64,000 nucleotides of DNA, from assembly GCA_900065925.1 (NCBI GenBank), contig LN890280.1:488451-552450 (forward strand). Direction: 5' to 3'. Below are positions 16,618-26,346 of this stretch, in pieces; the stretch's first letter is position 1; each line of letters begins with the position of its first letter. A program made the translations under genes and the position numbers. Under the pieces are notes generated by a model. That model was not told the DNA's origin and ran no database searches. It saw nothing but the letters and a program-made list of their open reading frames with translations. This stretch comes from Nitrosotalea devaniterrae. GTDB lineage: Archaea > Thermoproteota > Nitrososphaeria > Nitrososphaerales > Nitrosopumilaceae.

Positions 16618-17370
16618 ATGATCCAGATTTCACTAGTAGGCCTAACTCCTGTTGTTGTCGAAGAAGGATTGAGAAAATCAATACCTGAAAAATTATACAT
16701 TATTCATACAAAAAATGAATCAAATTACAAGTTTGAATCAGAAGCAAAGAAACTACAAAATAAAATTGAAAAACAATACAAAATACTTACAACTCTATTA
16801 AAAGTAGATGCGTTTGATATGGATGAAATCATTCGTACAATTTTAACTGTAATAAGTCAAGAAAAGAAACAGAATCCAAAATTGACAAAAAAAGATTTTG
16901 CGATTAACATAACTGGCGGAACAAAACTCATGGTAGCGGCTGCGTCTACTGCTGCATATCTTGCAGGTTCAAGAGTGTACTATGTGATGGAATCCTCCAA
17001 ATATCGAGGTGAAGATCTAGTAAAAGAATTACCAATGCCAGTAAGACCAGAAGATGACAACAGGGGAAATTCATCTAGAACCACTGCAATAATACTAGAG
17101 AAAATTAAGAAACTTAAAAAATGTACAAACAAAATGTTATTGGAGGAAATTAGGAAGGATTCTAGATTAAAGAAAAATCAAAGAATGGAATATCATCTAA
17201 AAAAATTATTGCAAAATGATCTAATTACAATTACTGCAGGCTGGGAAAAATCTACTGTTAATCAAAGAACGGGAAAACATGATATTGATTATAAAAAAAG
17301 AACAATACGGTTAACCTCCTCGGGAGAATACTATGCAGAGTTTCCTGGACTCATGGGAAGCATAATATAA
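16618..17370 (+). CDS. CARF-domain winged-helix regulator
   Basis: 250 aa. The N-terminal Rossmann-like domain carries NITGGTKLM (residues 97-105) and the AGSRVYYV strand, the CARF ligand-pocket signature seen in Csa3/HFX_2341-type regulators and Can2/Card1. The C-terminal 80 residues form a winged helix (NKMLLEEIRKDSRLKKNQRMEYHLKKLLQNDLI). The start is set at ATG 16618 because a TTG at 16609 would fall in the operator. It sits just upstream of hsdM in the same direction and shares operator motifs with hsdM and the Cas4-like gene, so it probably senses a nucleotide ligand and controls them. Confidence 0.75.
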   Translation: MIQISLVGLTPVVVEEGLRKSIPEKLYIIHTKNESNYKFESEAKKLQNKIEKQYKILTTLLKVDAFDMDEIIRTILTVISQEKKQNPKLTKKDFAINITGGTKLMVAAASTAAYLAGSRVYYVMESSKYRGEDLVKELPMPVRPEDDNRGNSSRTTAIILEKIKKLKKCTNKMLLEEIRKDSRLKKNQRMEYHLKKLLQNDLITITAGWEKSTVNQRTGKHDIDYKKRTIRLTSSGEYYAEFPGLMGSII

Positions 17371-17393
17371 TTATACAAATATTACTTGTATAA
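17371..17393 (+). promoter_or_regulatory. TACAA-N7-TTGTA operator and promoter of hsdM
   Basis: Arms TTATACAA and TTGTATAA with a seven-base spacer. AATCCAAATTAAAACC follows as BRE/TATA, then ATG 17435 after 44 bases. Matches the Cas4-like gene promoter in sequence and geometry. Confidence 0.7.
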
Positions 17394-17434
17394 TCCAAAT
17401 TAAAACCTATCAAATACCTATCTGTATACAAAGT

Positions 17435-19504
17435 ATGGAAAACTACATATTTCAAAACTTAGGTAACAATGAAAATGATAAGTCCAAAGGCTTATCACGA
17501 TCAAATGAAAGAAAAAATGATATGAACATGAATGAAATTGTTAGTTTGGCTTGGGGAGCAAAAGAGCTTCTCCGTGGAGATTATAAAAAGAGCAAGTATG
17601 GAGAAATAATTTTACCATTTGTAGTCTTACGAAGACTTGAACGAGTATTGGAACCAACCAAAGAAAAAGTACTTTCAGAATTAGAGAAATTAAAAGGAAT
17701 GGATGATAAAATAGTAGAGGCTCGTCTAAATCAAATAACTAAACAACCATTTCATAATAAAAGTAAATTTAATCTAGAATTATTATTAGCAGACGATAAG
17801 AATATCCATAAGAATATCAAGTCATACATGCGAGGTTTTTCTGAAAACATTCGTGACATATTTGAGAATTTTAAGTTTGATGCAGTAATTGATGATCTCG
17901 ATAAACAAAGACTCCTATACCAAATAATACAAAAATTTGCTCAAGCTCCGCTTGATCCAAAAACAATAGACAATCATATGATGGGTACAATCTACGAAGA
18001 ACTAGTCAGAAAAACAAGTGAGGCTGCTAATGAAGAGGCAGGAGATCACTTTACTCCACGTGAAGTCATTAAACTAATGGTAAATCTATTATTTGCACAT
18101 GATAAACAATTTCTTAAACAACCTCATTTAATCAGAACAATTTATGATCCTGCTGCAGGTACGGGTGGAATGCTGTCAATTGCATCAGAGTATCTGAGGG
18201 AATTGAATGATAACGCACAGCTTGATGCCTTTGGTCAAGAACTAAACCCGGAATCTTATGCTATTTGTAAATCGGATATGTTACTCAAAGGGTTTGATTT
18301 GAACAGAATAAAATACGGAAACAGTTTAACAAATGAAGATGGTTTTTCATCAGAGACTTTTCATTATATGCTGTCAAATCCGCCTTTTGGTGTAGATTGG
18401 GGAAAATATGAGTCAAAAATACGTGCAGAAGCAGATAAAGGCCTGAAAGGAAAGTATGGTGCAGGTCTTCCTCGAAAAGGTGACGGTTCATTATTGTTTT
18501 TAATGCAAATGATTTCAAAAATGAAACCAAAAGAAAAAGGTGGCAGTCGCATTGCTATAGTACTCAATGGCGCACCCTTATTTACCGGAGAAGCAGGTTC
18601 TGGCGAGAGTGATATTAGAAAATGGATTATTGAAAATGACTGGCTAGAAGCAATCATTGCTCTACCTGATCAATTATTTTATAATACTGGAATTTTTACC
18701 TACATCTGGATAGTTACGAATAACAAACCATCTGAAAGAAAGGGCAAAGTACAACTGATCAACGCTTTAGGAGAAAAATTCTATAATGATATGTCAACTA
18801 GTTTGGGAAACAAAAGACACATCATATCCGATGATCAAATTAAAAGTATTACAGAAATTTTTGAAAAGTTCAAACCTGGTGAATATTCTAAGATTTTTGA
18901 TAGGGAAGACTTTGGCTATGTCAGAATAACAGTTGAACGACCTCTCAAAAGGAATTTTCAAACCTCAAAAGAACGTTTAGAAAAACTACAAAACGAACCT
19001 GTATCTCAAAAATTAACTTCTAAAAAAACTTCAAAGAATCCTTCCATGGAAGATATATCGAAAATATTAAAACAGATTGATTCTTCAAAAGTGATTAAAG
19101 ATTGTACTGAATTCTCAAAATTATTAAAAGAAAAGTTTTCCAAGGCTGGATTTGTTCTTAATTCTATCTTGGAAAAAACAATAACTAATGCATTATCTGA
19201 ACGCGACGAAGAAGCAAAACCATGTCTTGATTTTAAGGGTAATTTAATTCCAGATTCTGATTTACGTGATAATGAGAACGTTCCCTTGAAGGAAAATATT
19301 GACACATACTTTGAACAAGAGGTAAAACCGTATGCTCCTGATGCGTGGATAGTGGAAGAATCTAGGAATAAAATTGGCTATGAAATCGCATTTACTAAAT
19401 ACTTTTACAAGTATAAACCTCTTCGACCTCTTGAAGAGATTGATGTTGAGATAAGAAAACTTGAAGAGGAGATTTCTGGATCATTGAAGGATTTGATGAA
19501 ATGA
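17435..19504 (+). CDS. hsdM: Type I restriction-modification DNA methyltransferase (HsdM)
   Basis: 689 aa N6-adenine methyltransferase subunit. The SAM motif DPAAGTGGM begins at residue 238 and the catalytic NPPFG at 315. The N-terminal helical HsdM_N domain is preceded by about 30 extra residues. The C-terminus beyond residue 500 is long and charged compared with a typical HsdM (about 500 aa), with a Ser/Lys linker and a further domain to 689. The start matches the promoter alignment with the Cas4-like gene. It abuts hsdS (next codon), forming an operon hsdM-hsdS-hsdR. Confidence 0.93.
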   Translation: MENYIFQNLGNNENDKSKGLSRSNERKNDMNMNEIVSLAWGAKELLRGDYKKSKYGEIILPFVVLRRLERVLEPTKEKVLSELEKLKGMDDKIVEARLNQITKQPFHNKSKFNLELLLADDKNIHKNIKSYMRGFSENIRDIFENFKFDAVIDDLDKQRLLYQIIQKFAQAPLDPKTIDNHMMGTIYEELVRKTSEAANEEAGDHFTPREVIKLMVNLLFAHDKQFLKQPHLIRTIYDPAAGTGGMLSIASEYLRELNDNAQLDAFGQELNPESYAICKSDMLLKGFDLNRIKYGNSLTNEDGFSSETFHYMLSNPPFGVDWGKYESKIRAEADKGLKGKYGAGLPRKGDGSLLFLMQMISKMKPKEKGGSRIAIVLNGAPLFTGEAGSGESDIRKWIIENDWLEAIIALPDQLFYNTGIFTYIWIVTNNKPSERKGKVQLINALGEKFYNDMSTSLGNKRHIISDDQIKSITEIFEKFKPGEYSKIFDREDFGYVRITVERPLKRNFQTSKERLEKLQNEPVSQKLTSKKTSKNPSMEDISKILKQIDSSKVIKDCTEFSKLLKEKFSKAGFVLNSILEKTITNALSERDEEAKPCLDFKGNLIPDSDLRDNENVPLKENIDTYFEQEVKPYAPDAWIVEESRNKIGYEIAFTKYFYKYKPLRPLEEIDVEIRKLEEEISGSLKDLMK

Positions 19505-20839
19505 ATGAAACAATATCAAAAAATGAAAGACTCTGGCATTGAATGGATTGGAAATATTCCAGAACACTGGGAAATTCGAAAACTAAAACAAATTAGTTCA
19601 TTATCTGCAGGTGGAACTCCATCTAGAAGTGTAGGTGATTACTGGGAAAATGGAACAATTCCTTGGTTATCCTCTGGAGAAATTCGTAATAATGTAATAA
19701 GTGATTCTGCTGAAAAAATTACTGAAACTGGATTTCTAAATAGTTCCACCAAACTGTTTCCAAAAGGAACTGTCTTAATCGCAATTACTGGAGAAGGCAA
19801 AACTAGGGGAAGAACATCCATTCTTTCGATTCCTTCCACGGCAAATCAATCAGTAGTTGGAATGATTGTGCAAAGTAATTCAATTCATAATTATTTTTTG
19901 TGGTATTATCTACAAAGTGAATATTATAATCTTAGAAGCCAAAGTCATGGTAGTGTTCAATCTGGCTTAAACTTGGATATTCTAAAGTCGTATCCAATTG
20001 TCTTTCCGAATTCGACGGAGGAACAAAAACAAATTACAGTTTTTCTTGATAAAAAATTAAAACAGATCGATTCTTCAATTTCAAAAAAAGAAAAACTGGT
20101 AGAACTCTTACAAGAAAAACGACAAGCAATGATTGTTTATGTAGTAACAAAAGGTCTTGATGATACTGTTCCAATGAAGGATTCTGGAATAGACTGGATT
20201 GGAAATATACCTGACCATTGGGATGTAAGTCCATTAGGTCGTAATGTTGAAATTTTTACCGGATATCCGTTTGAAAGTGAATTCTTTGAACAACAAGGCG
20301 TAAGACTGGCTAGAGGGGATAATGTGTCTGAAGGTAGACTACGCTGGGGTGATAAAACCCGATATTGGAAAAACGTGACTCCTGATATGGAAAAATATCT
20401 TCTAGCGAAAGATGATTTCTTACTAGGCATGGATGGTTCGAAGGTAGGAAAGAATTACGCTGTAGTTACACAATATGATCTTCCATGTCTTTTGGTTCAA
20501 AGGGTTGCACGATTACGCTCTAAAGGGATTTTGATTCAAAATTATATTCCATATGTAATAGGAAATATAAAATTTGTACAATACGTAGATTCTGTAAAAA
20601 CTAATGTTGCCATTCCACATATGAGCCCTAATGACATTTCTAAATTTCCTTTAATTCTTCCACCTGTATGTGAACAAAAAGATATTATTGAATTTCTTAA
20701 TATGAGAACAAAAAATATCGATTCGTTACTTACTAACTTGGTCAAACAAATAGAAATATTGAAAGAATATCGTCAAACGATAAACTTTGCAGCTGTAACT
20801 GGAAAAATTGATCTAAGAGAGGAGGATATTACATCGTGA
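19505..20839 (+). CDS. hsdS: Type I restriction-modification specificity subunit (HsdS)
   Basis: 444 aa with two target-recognition halves. Each half starts with the same phrase, MKDSGIEWIGNIPEHW near residue 7 and MKDSGIDWIGNIPDHW near 222, and ends in a coiled-coil spacer (ISKKEKLVELLQEKRQAMI; IEILKEYRQTI). The two variable domains should read a bipartite DNA site. It begins directly after hsdM and overlaps hsdR by four bases (GTGA), so all three are translationally coupled. Confidence 0.92.
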   Translation: MKQYQKMKDSGIEWIGNIPEHWEIRKLKQISSLSAGGTPSRSVGDYWENGTIPWLSSGEIRNNVISDSAEKITETGFLNSSTKLFPKGTVLIAITGEGKTRGRTSILSIPSTANQSVVGMIVQSNSIHNYFLWYYLQSEYYNLRSQSHGSVQSGLNLDILKSYPIVFPNSTEEQKQITVFLDKKLKQIDSSISKKEKLVELLQEKRQAMIVYVVTKGLDDTVPMKDSGIDWIGNIPDHWDVSPLGRNVEIFTGYPFESEFFEQQGVRLARGDNVSEGRLRWGDKTRYWKNVTPDMEKYLLAKDDFLLGMDGSKVGKNYAVVTQYDLPCLLVQRVARLRSKGILIQNYIPYVIGNIKFVQYVDSVKTNVAIPHMSPNDISKFPLILPPVCEQKDIIEFLNMRTKNIDSLLTNLVKQIEILKEYRQTINFAAVTGKIDLREEDITS

Positions 20840-23800
20840 CAATCGATGTCAAAGAAAAACAATTTGAAAATCATATTGAATCTATATTACTTGAAAATGG
20901 TTATCTCAAAAGAACTTCAGACAAATTTGAACGTCAACGTGCTCTAGATTCTGAACTTTTTATTCAATTTCTAAAAGAATCGCAACCAGATTCTTGGAAA
21001 CTCTTGGAAGAAATTCATGGTTCTGATTTACAAGATACAATTCTTGAACATCTGGAAAAAGAGTTAGATGAAAAAGGAATGATCCATGTAATACGAAAGG
21101 GAGTCAAGATCTCTGACATTCATCTTGACTGCGCATATTTCAAACCAGTATCAAAATTAAATCCTGAATCACAAAAACAATATCACAAGAACATTTTTTC
21201 AATCATAAGACAAGCAAGATATAGTAAAAGAAATGAAAATTCTCTGGATCTTTTACTATGCTTAAACGGATTGCCTATTGCAACAGGCGAAATAAAAAAT
21301 CCATTCACAGGACAAACCTATGAAGATGCAATAAGACAATATCAACAAGATAGAGATCCTGATGAGAAGATATTCCAATTCAAAAAACGCACTCTAGTGC
21401 ATTTTGCCATTGATCCATATCAAATACACATGACAACCAAACTAAACAAAGAAAATACTGCATTTTTGCCATTTAACAAGGGAAAAGATGGAGGTGCTGG
21501 AAATCCTGAAAGTTCGACCTATCCTACCTCATATCTATGGACAGAAATTTGGCAAAAAAATTCTTGGCTTGAAATACTATCTAATTTTATTGAAATTCAA
21601 ACAATAGATCAATCTCCTGCGCCTACAAAGGAAATTCTCATTTTTCCTAGATATCATCAATTAGATGCAGTACTCAAGCTAGTAGAGACCACAAAAATTC
21701 AAGGAATTGGTAATAATTATTTAATTGAACATTCTACAGGTAGTGGAAAAAGTAATACCATTGCTTGGCTTGCTTACAAATTATTTTCTTTACACGAAAA
21801 TGATACCCCTATCTTTGATGGAGTTTTAGTAATATCTGATAGACTTGGAATAGTAAATCAACTAGGTAGAACAATAATGCAATTTGAGCAGACACCTGGA
21901 ACAGTACAACAAATAGAAGACTCGACAATGTTAGCAGAAAATTTAGAGACAAGCAGAAAAATATTAATCAGCACACAACAAAAATTTCCATTTGCTTATG
22001 AAAAGATTACGAATCTAAAAGGAAGAAATTTTGCAATTATAATTGATGAGGCACATAGTTCTCAGACTGGAGAGGGTGCTTCCAAAAAAGTAAAAGAGGT
22101 TTTAACTACAAATCTTGAAGAGGCTGCAAAAATAGAATCAGAACTAGAAGAATCAGAAGAAGATATTATCGATAAAATATCCGCGGAGATGAAAAAAAGA
22201 GGTCCACAAAAAAATCTAAACTATTATGCATTCACGGCTACTCCCAAAGCAAAGACATTGAAACTGTTTGGAAAAGTGGCATGTTTTATTCCTGAGATAA
22301 AATACGATCCATTTCACAAGTATACCATGAAACAGGCAATTGATGAAAATTTCATACTAGACGTACTAAAAAATTATACCACTTATGAAAGATTTTTCAA
22401 AATAGTGAAAACTTGTGCAGAAGATAAAGCTGTTGAGGGCAAAAAAGCATCTAGAGCATTGATGAAGTATATTGATTCTCATACCCTCAACATTGCTACT
22501 AAATCACAGGTAATTGTAGAACATTTCAAAACACACACCTTACCAAAAATAGGAGGGCTGGCAAAAGCTATGGTAGTTACGTCTTCACGATATCAAGCAT
22601 TTTTGTACAAGAAAGCGATCGATGAATATGTCAAACAAAAAGGATATGAAGGAATCAATACTCTTGTGGCGTTTTCTGGAACCATTACTGATGAAGTGGG
22701 AAACAAACATACTGAATGTAGTATCAACAATACCAAAACTGATGAAGAATTACGTGATGCGTTTGATACTCCAAAATATAACATATTGGTAGTTGCTGAG
22801 AAATATCAGACAGGATACGATCAACCACTATTACATACAATGTATGTAGACAAGAAATTATACGGAATAAAGGCAGTACAAACATTATCTCGACTTAATA
22901 GAACACAGGCTGGCAAGACTGATACCTTTGTAATTGATTTTCAAAATAAAGTAGAAGACATTGTAGAGGCATTCAAGCCATATTATCAAGGAACCTCGCT
23001 AATTGACAAGACTGATCCTAATTATCTTAATTCTCTTTATACCAAAATCCTAAGTTATGATATCTTGAAACTAGAAGATATCAATTCTTTTGCAGCAATA
23101 TTTTACAAATCACGTGATGATGAAGCACAAGGTAAGCTATATGGAATAATGGGATACCCACTTGTAAGATTTAATGAAACAGATGAAAAACTACAAGAGG
23201 AATTTAAGCAAAACCTTGTAAACTTCATCGAGTCTTATTCATTTCTTACTCAGGTTGCACAATTTGATGATACGGATTTGGAAACATTATTTTCTGCAGG
23301 GAAATTCTTTGTCAAATTAATTCCAGAAGTAATTAGTTCACGACTTCCTTCATTAAAAGGAGATGTATCACTTCAATGGTATAAACTTGAAAAGACGCAT
23401 GAAGGAGATATCTCACTTGGTAAGGAAACAAAACCAATTATAACCACAGAAAAATTTGGAAAGATAAAAAGACCGGACATTATAACAAAATTATCTGAAA
23501 TTATCAAAATATTCAATGAACGATTTGCAGAAGGAGTGCCTCCTTTGGATGCCAACAAGATTGTTCTTAATGAATGGATTAAGAAACTTGAAAATGATGA
23601 AGAATTACGGGAGATTGCAAAACACAATGAATTTCAGGATTTCCTTCGTAAATTTAATGAAAAATTCAGGGAAATAATGATTGGATCTCTTAATGAGAAC
23701 AAGAGTCTTGTTTCTATGATATTTGCAAATGAGCAATTAAAAACCGAATTAGTGGTTGCAGCAGCAGAAGATTATCATAAATGGGTTGCAGAAAATAACA

Positions 23801-24414
23801 TTCCCCCAATTACTCCAGGTTCTCCAAGTGAGAATATGTTACATTTCAGAGAAGCTATAAGAAATTGCAAAGGTTATCTGCATTGGATAGATCTCTATCT
23901 TGGAGTAGACGGATTACGGATATTGATGCTTGGGCTAGATCAAGAAAAGACAAAAGAAGTCAAATTGCTAACTAGTTTATACAAAAATGAATATCAGATT
24001 AACGAAAGATTTCTTGATGAGTTTAAAAGATTCCAAACTGAATTACATGCAAAGGGAATTTCATGTGAAATGAAAGTCATCATGACTAAAAATGCATATG
24101 AAAAAGTTGCACATGATAGATATCTGATTGGTCAAAATATAACGTATAATGTTCCCTCATTTACTACCGTAGTAAAAGGAAGATTTAGTGAAATAAAAAG
24201 AACCAAGGCTCAAGTTCCATTTTCAGATTATTGGAATAATTCTGATACGCTAGATATTGTAAAAGAATGGGATATGATAAAACAAAAACATGATCAAACT
24301 CAAAAATTGTATCCTACAAATTGTACTACTTGTGGAAAAAAGATCGAAGTCCCCTTTATTCCAGATGGCGTAAGACCTGTTTATTGTCATGATTGTAATC
24401 CAAAGCACAAGTGA
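20836..24414 (+). CDS. hsdR: Type I restriction endonuclease subunit (HsdR)
   Basis: 1192 aa motor/nuclease subunit starting at GTG 20836. The N-terminal PD-(D/E)xK nuclease is seen as GEIKNPF near residue 150 with the QYQQD block. The SF2 translocase follows: STGSGKS near 300, DEAH at 404-407 and AFTATP near 462. It is longer than usual and ends in a zinc ribbon (CTTCGKKIEVPF...VYCHDC, about 1164-1189) not normally part of HsdR. It completes an apparently intact type I RM system. Confidence 0.93.
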   Translation: MTIDVKEKQFENHIESILLENGYLKRTSDKFERQRALDSELFIQFLKESQPDSWKLLEEIHGSDLQDTILEHLEKELDEKGMIHVIRKGVKISDIHLDCAYFKPVSKLNPESQKQYHKNIFSIIRQARYSKRNENSLDLLLCLNGLPIATGEIKNPFTGQTYEDAIRQYQQDRDPDEKIFQFKKRTLVHFAIDPYQIHMTTKLNKENTAFLPFNKGKDGGAGNPESSTYPTSYLWTEIWQKNSWLEILSNFIEIQTIDQSPAPTKEILIFPRYHQLDAVLKLVETTKIQGIGNNYLIEHSTGSGKSNTIAWLAYKLFSLHENDTPIFDGVLVISDRLGIVNQLGRTIMQFEQTPGTVQQIEDSTMLAENLETSRKILISTQQKFPFAYEKITNLKGRNFAIIIDEAHSSQTGEGASKKVKEVLTTNLEEAAKIESELEESEEDIIDKISAEMKKRGPQKNLNYYAFTATPKAKTLKLFGKVACFIPEIKYDPFHKYTMKQAIDENFILDVLKNYTTYERFFKIVKTCAEDKAVEGKKASRALMKYIDSHTLNIATKSQVIVEHFKTHTLPKIGGLAKAMVVTSSRYQAFLYKKAIDEYVKQKGYEGINTLVAFSGTITDEVGNKHTECSINNTKTDEELRDAFDTPKYNILVVAEKYQTGYDQPLLHTMYVDKKLYGIKAVQTLSRLNRTQAGKTDTFVIDFQNKVEDIVEAFKPYYQGTSLIDKTDPNYLNSLYTKILSYDILKLEDINSFAAIFYKSRDDEAQGKLYGIMGYPLVRFNETDEKLQEEFKQNLVNFIESYSFLTQVAQFDDTDLETLFSAGKFFVKLIPEVISSRLPSLKGDVSLQWYKLEKTHEGDISLGKETKPIITTEKFGKIKRPDIITKLSEIIKIFNERFAEGVPPLDANKIVLNEWIKKLENDEELREIAKHNEFQDFLRKFNEKFREIMIGSLNENKSLVSMIFANEQLKTELVVAAAEDYHKWVAENNIPPITPGSPSENMLHFREAIRNCKGYLHWIDLYLGVDGLRILMLGLDQEKTKEVKLLTSLYKNEYQINERFLDEFKRFQTELHAKGISCEMKVIMTKNAYEKVAHDRYLIGQNITYNVPSFTTVVKGRFSEIKRTKAQVPFSDYWNNSDTLDIVKEWDMIKQKHDQTQKLYPTNCTTCGKKIEVPFIPDGVRPVYCHDCNPKHK

Positions 24415-24463
24415 ATCCTGGAGAGTATGAGAAAATGAAAACCTACGTCAGTTTTTTTTAATA

Positions 24464-24835
24464 TTATTCCGATGTCTTATTTTTATTCTTGAATTTTTCA
24501 AAATATTTTTCTCGCAGTAAAATGTCTCTCTTTCGACCTGCCTTTATTTGTGAAGTAGACCATTTTTTCATCCAAATTATATTATTTTTTGTAATAAAAT
24601 AATGTGATTGGCATGGAAGACTCCAATTTCCAACAGAAGGATAGATTGAAACCGTTTCACCGTCCCAAATTAATTCCCATTCAGCAGGCCGTATTGGTAG
24701 CACAACGATTTCGCCACATCCACAAGCACATCGATGTGTAGACGTAGCAAAAGGAATTGAAATGTATAGTATCCCTTCCTTTATTTCATCAGGAATTAAT
24801 TCAACAAACTCGTGATTGATGGTAGTTTGTTTCAT
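24464..24835 (-). CDS. DUF6527-type protein of ubiquitin-like module
   Basis: 123 aa. The signature HRCACGCGEIVVLPI followed by YPSVGNWSLPCQSHYFI matches the DUF6527 family, a small Cys/His metal-site protein found beside ThiF/E1 and multiubiquitin genes. Its start overlaps the ThiF stop by four bases, so it is the third gene of the operon. The molecular role is not established; a deubiquitinase or ligase-like role is only speculation. Confidence 0.7.
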   Translation of the reverse strand: MKQTTINHEFVELIPDEIKEGILYISIPFATSTHRCACGCGEIVVLPIRPAEWELIWDGETVSIYPSVGNWSLPCQSHYFITKNNIIWMKKWSTSQIKAGRKRDILLREKYFEKFKNKNKTSE

Positions 24836-26019
24836 CCAATATCATCATTTACGATTTCATTACATCCAATACTATATGTAGTATAATGCTCATTTTCTAA
24901 ACTACCATAAAATCCACACATCTTTTTCCATTTGATAACTGCCAAAACTGCGTTTAGAGCATTAATATCTGCAATTTGGATATTGGACGAATATTCATCA
25001 TCTTCGTCACTACCAGAAAGAATTCTTGTTTTTACATGTTCGTAAAAAGAAGAAGTACATGTTGTTACTTGGGCTGATCCAGTTAGCACTTCATTCACTT
25101 TATCAATTCCTATTCCTACGTCAATAAACTGTATTTTCTTTTCTATTAGGTATTTTACAATAGTCTTTCTAGATGGAATTTTATCTACGCAGACAAATAC
25201 CATATCCATTGAATCTAATTTCGAGATATTTGATTCAATAATAAATTCTGGATGTGGAGTAATTTTTCTATGCATTTTGGAATAAATCTCTGTAAACCAC
25301 TCTACTTTTGTTATGTCTCTTTGGAGATCTTCTCTTGAGGGTGCACCTGGTGAGCGAAATGCATTGTGGTGATGAAATTTATCTCCATCAAAGAGATGGA
25401 TTTCTTCTACTGGTGTTTTAGAGATAAGATCAAGAATGTATGAACCGGTTCCTCCCAAACCAATTATTGCAATTCGTCCTTTTAGTTTTTCATTAATTGA
25501 TAATATGCCTGCACGACTTGAGGCAGTATCATAATAATTGAAGACAGATTCTTGTTCGGTGAGAGGCATTTGTTTAAACGTCCTTGCTGTTACACTGCCA
25601 TCTATAGCGCGTGCTTGATTCTCAAACAAATGCACATAGTGTTCAATTTTTTTAAAGTGATTCTCATATTTTCCGCTTTCAGTTGGTTTTTGTGAAAAGG
25701 AGTATTTAGCTACGAGCCCTTCTCGAATTTTCTCATTGTTTGTACCTCCACCCAAATTAGTCATCGGTGAACCGTTGTGATCACATGGGTAATCACCAGT
25801 CCACAATACTTGATGGTCATTAGGAGTAATTTTAAAACTCGTAATCATTGCATGTGAAATTATTGAACCTCGCAGTATCTGCTTTTTTTCATTCACATAT
25901 GGTACGTTGTGGATAATTAAATCACTGTTTGAAATCTCTATTTCATAACCTGCGTTTATGATCTGTTGCAGATCATCGTTATGATTTATTAGATCGGTGA
26001 ACGTCAAAGCGCATTCCAT
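24832..26019 (-). CDS. ThiF/E1-like adenylyltransferase of ubiquitin-like module
   Basis: 395 aa. The N-terminal 165 residues carry a domain resembling that preceding ThiF in this family (VLWTGDYPCDHNGSP). The E1 Rossmann core follows: GLGGTGSY near residue 187, LFDGDKFHHHNAFR near 208 and VFVCVDKIPS near 275. A Cys in QVTTCTSSF (about 312) is a possible catalytic thiol. It should adenylate the C-terminus of the adjacent ubiquitin-like protein. The start overlaps that gene by 41 bases, larger than usual, so a later start is possible. Confidence 0.78.
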   Translation of the reverse strand: MECALTFTDLINHNDDLQQIINAGYEIEISNSDLIIHNVPYVNEKKQILRGSIISHAMITSFKITPNDHQVLWTGDYPCDHNGSPMTNLGGGTNNEKIREGLVAKYSFSQKPTESGKYENHFKKIEHYVHLFENQARAIDGSVTARTFKQMPLTEQESVFNYYDTASSRAGILSINEKLKGRIAIIGLGGTGSYILDLISKTPVEEIHLFDGDKFHHHNAFRSPGAPSREDLQRDITKVEWFTEIYSKMHRKITPHPEFIIESNISKLDSMDMVFVCVDKIPSRKTIVKYLIEKKIQFIDVGIGIDKVNEVLTGSAQVTTCTSSFYEHVKTRILSGSDEDDEYSSNIQIADINALNAVLAVIKWKKMCGFYGSLENEHYTTYSIGCNEIVNDDIG

Positions 26020-26230
26020 TAATTACGTTGGCATCTTGTCCATCTACGAGAGTACCTTTAGAATTACCAGGCCCATGCGTGTACATAACAGCGAACATTT
26101 CATCTGCACCATGTGATGGAAATGCCAAGTTAACTACTTCTGTGTAACTTATTGTCTCCTTTTCCCAAGTCTTATGTTGTCCGTTTACAAATATTTGGAA
26201 TTTGTGGTCGTGTTCTTTCGCAGCACTCAT
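25979..26230 (-). CDS. Multiubiquitin-family ubiquitin-like protein (single domain)
   Basis: 83 aa. FQIFVNGQHKTWEKETISYT, then VNLAFPSHG, match the multiubiquitin domain, a beta-grasp ubiquitin-like fold of prokaryotic conjugation operons. Only one domain is present. The C-terminus ends HRSNKS rather than Gly-Gly, which is usual for this family but makes the conjugation chemistry unclear. First gene of the Ubl-E1-DUF6527 operon, reading toward hsdR. Confidence 0.72.
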   Translation of the reverse strand: MSAAKEHDHKFQIFVNGQHKTWEKETISYTEVVNLAFPSHGADEMFAVMYTHGPGNSKGTLVDGQDANVINGMRFDVHRSNKS

Positions 26231-26346
26231 GACAATATTTATGGTATGACTCTAATACGTTTGTCGATCGACTAACTATTGACCTTTTATTTATTATAAT
26301 TTTACACACAAAGTGGGCCCAAAATAAGCCCATGTTAGTACCCGAA

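Noticed and set aside
26305-26330. Arm-type inverted repeats GGCCCAC/GTGGGCC at both ends of element 1
   Set aside because: The match is only 7-8 bases between 6731 and 26311, too short to separate from chance.
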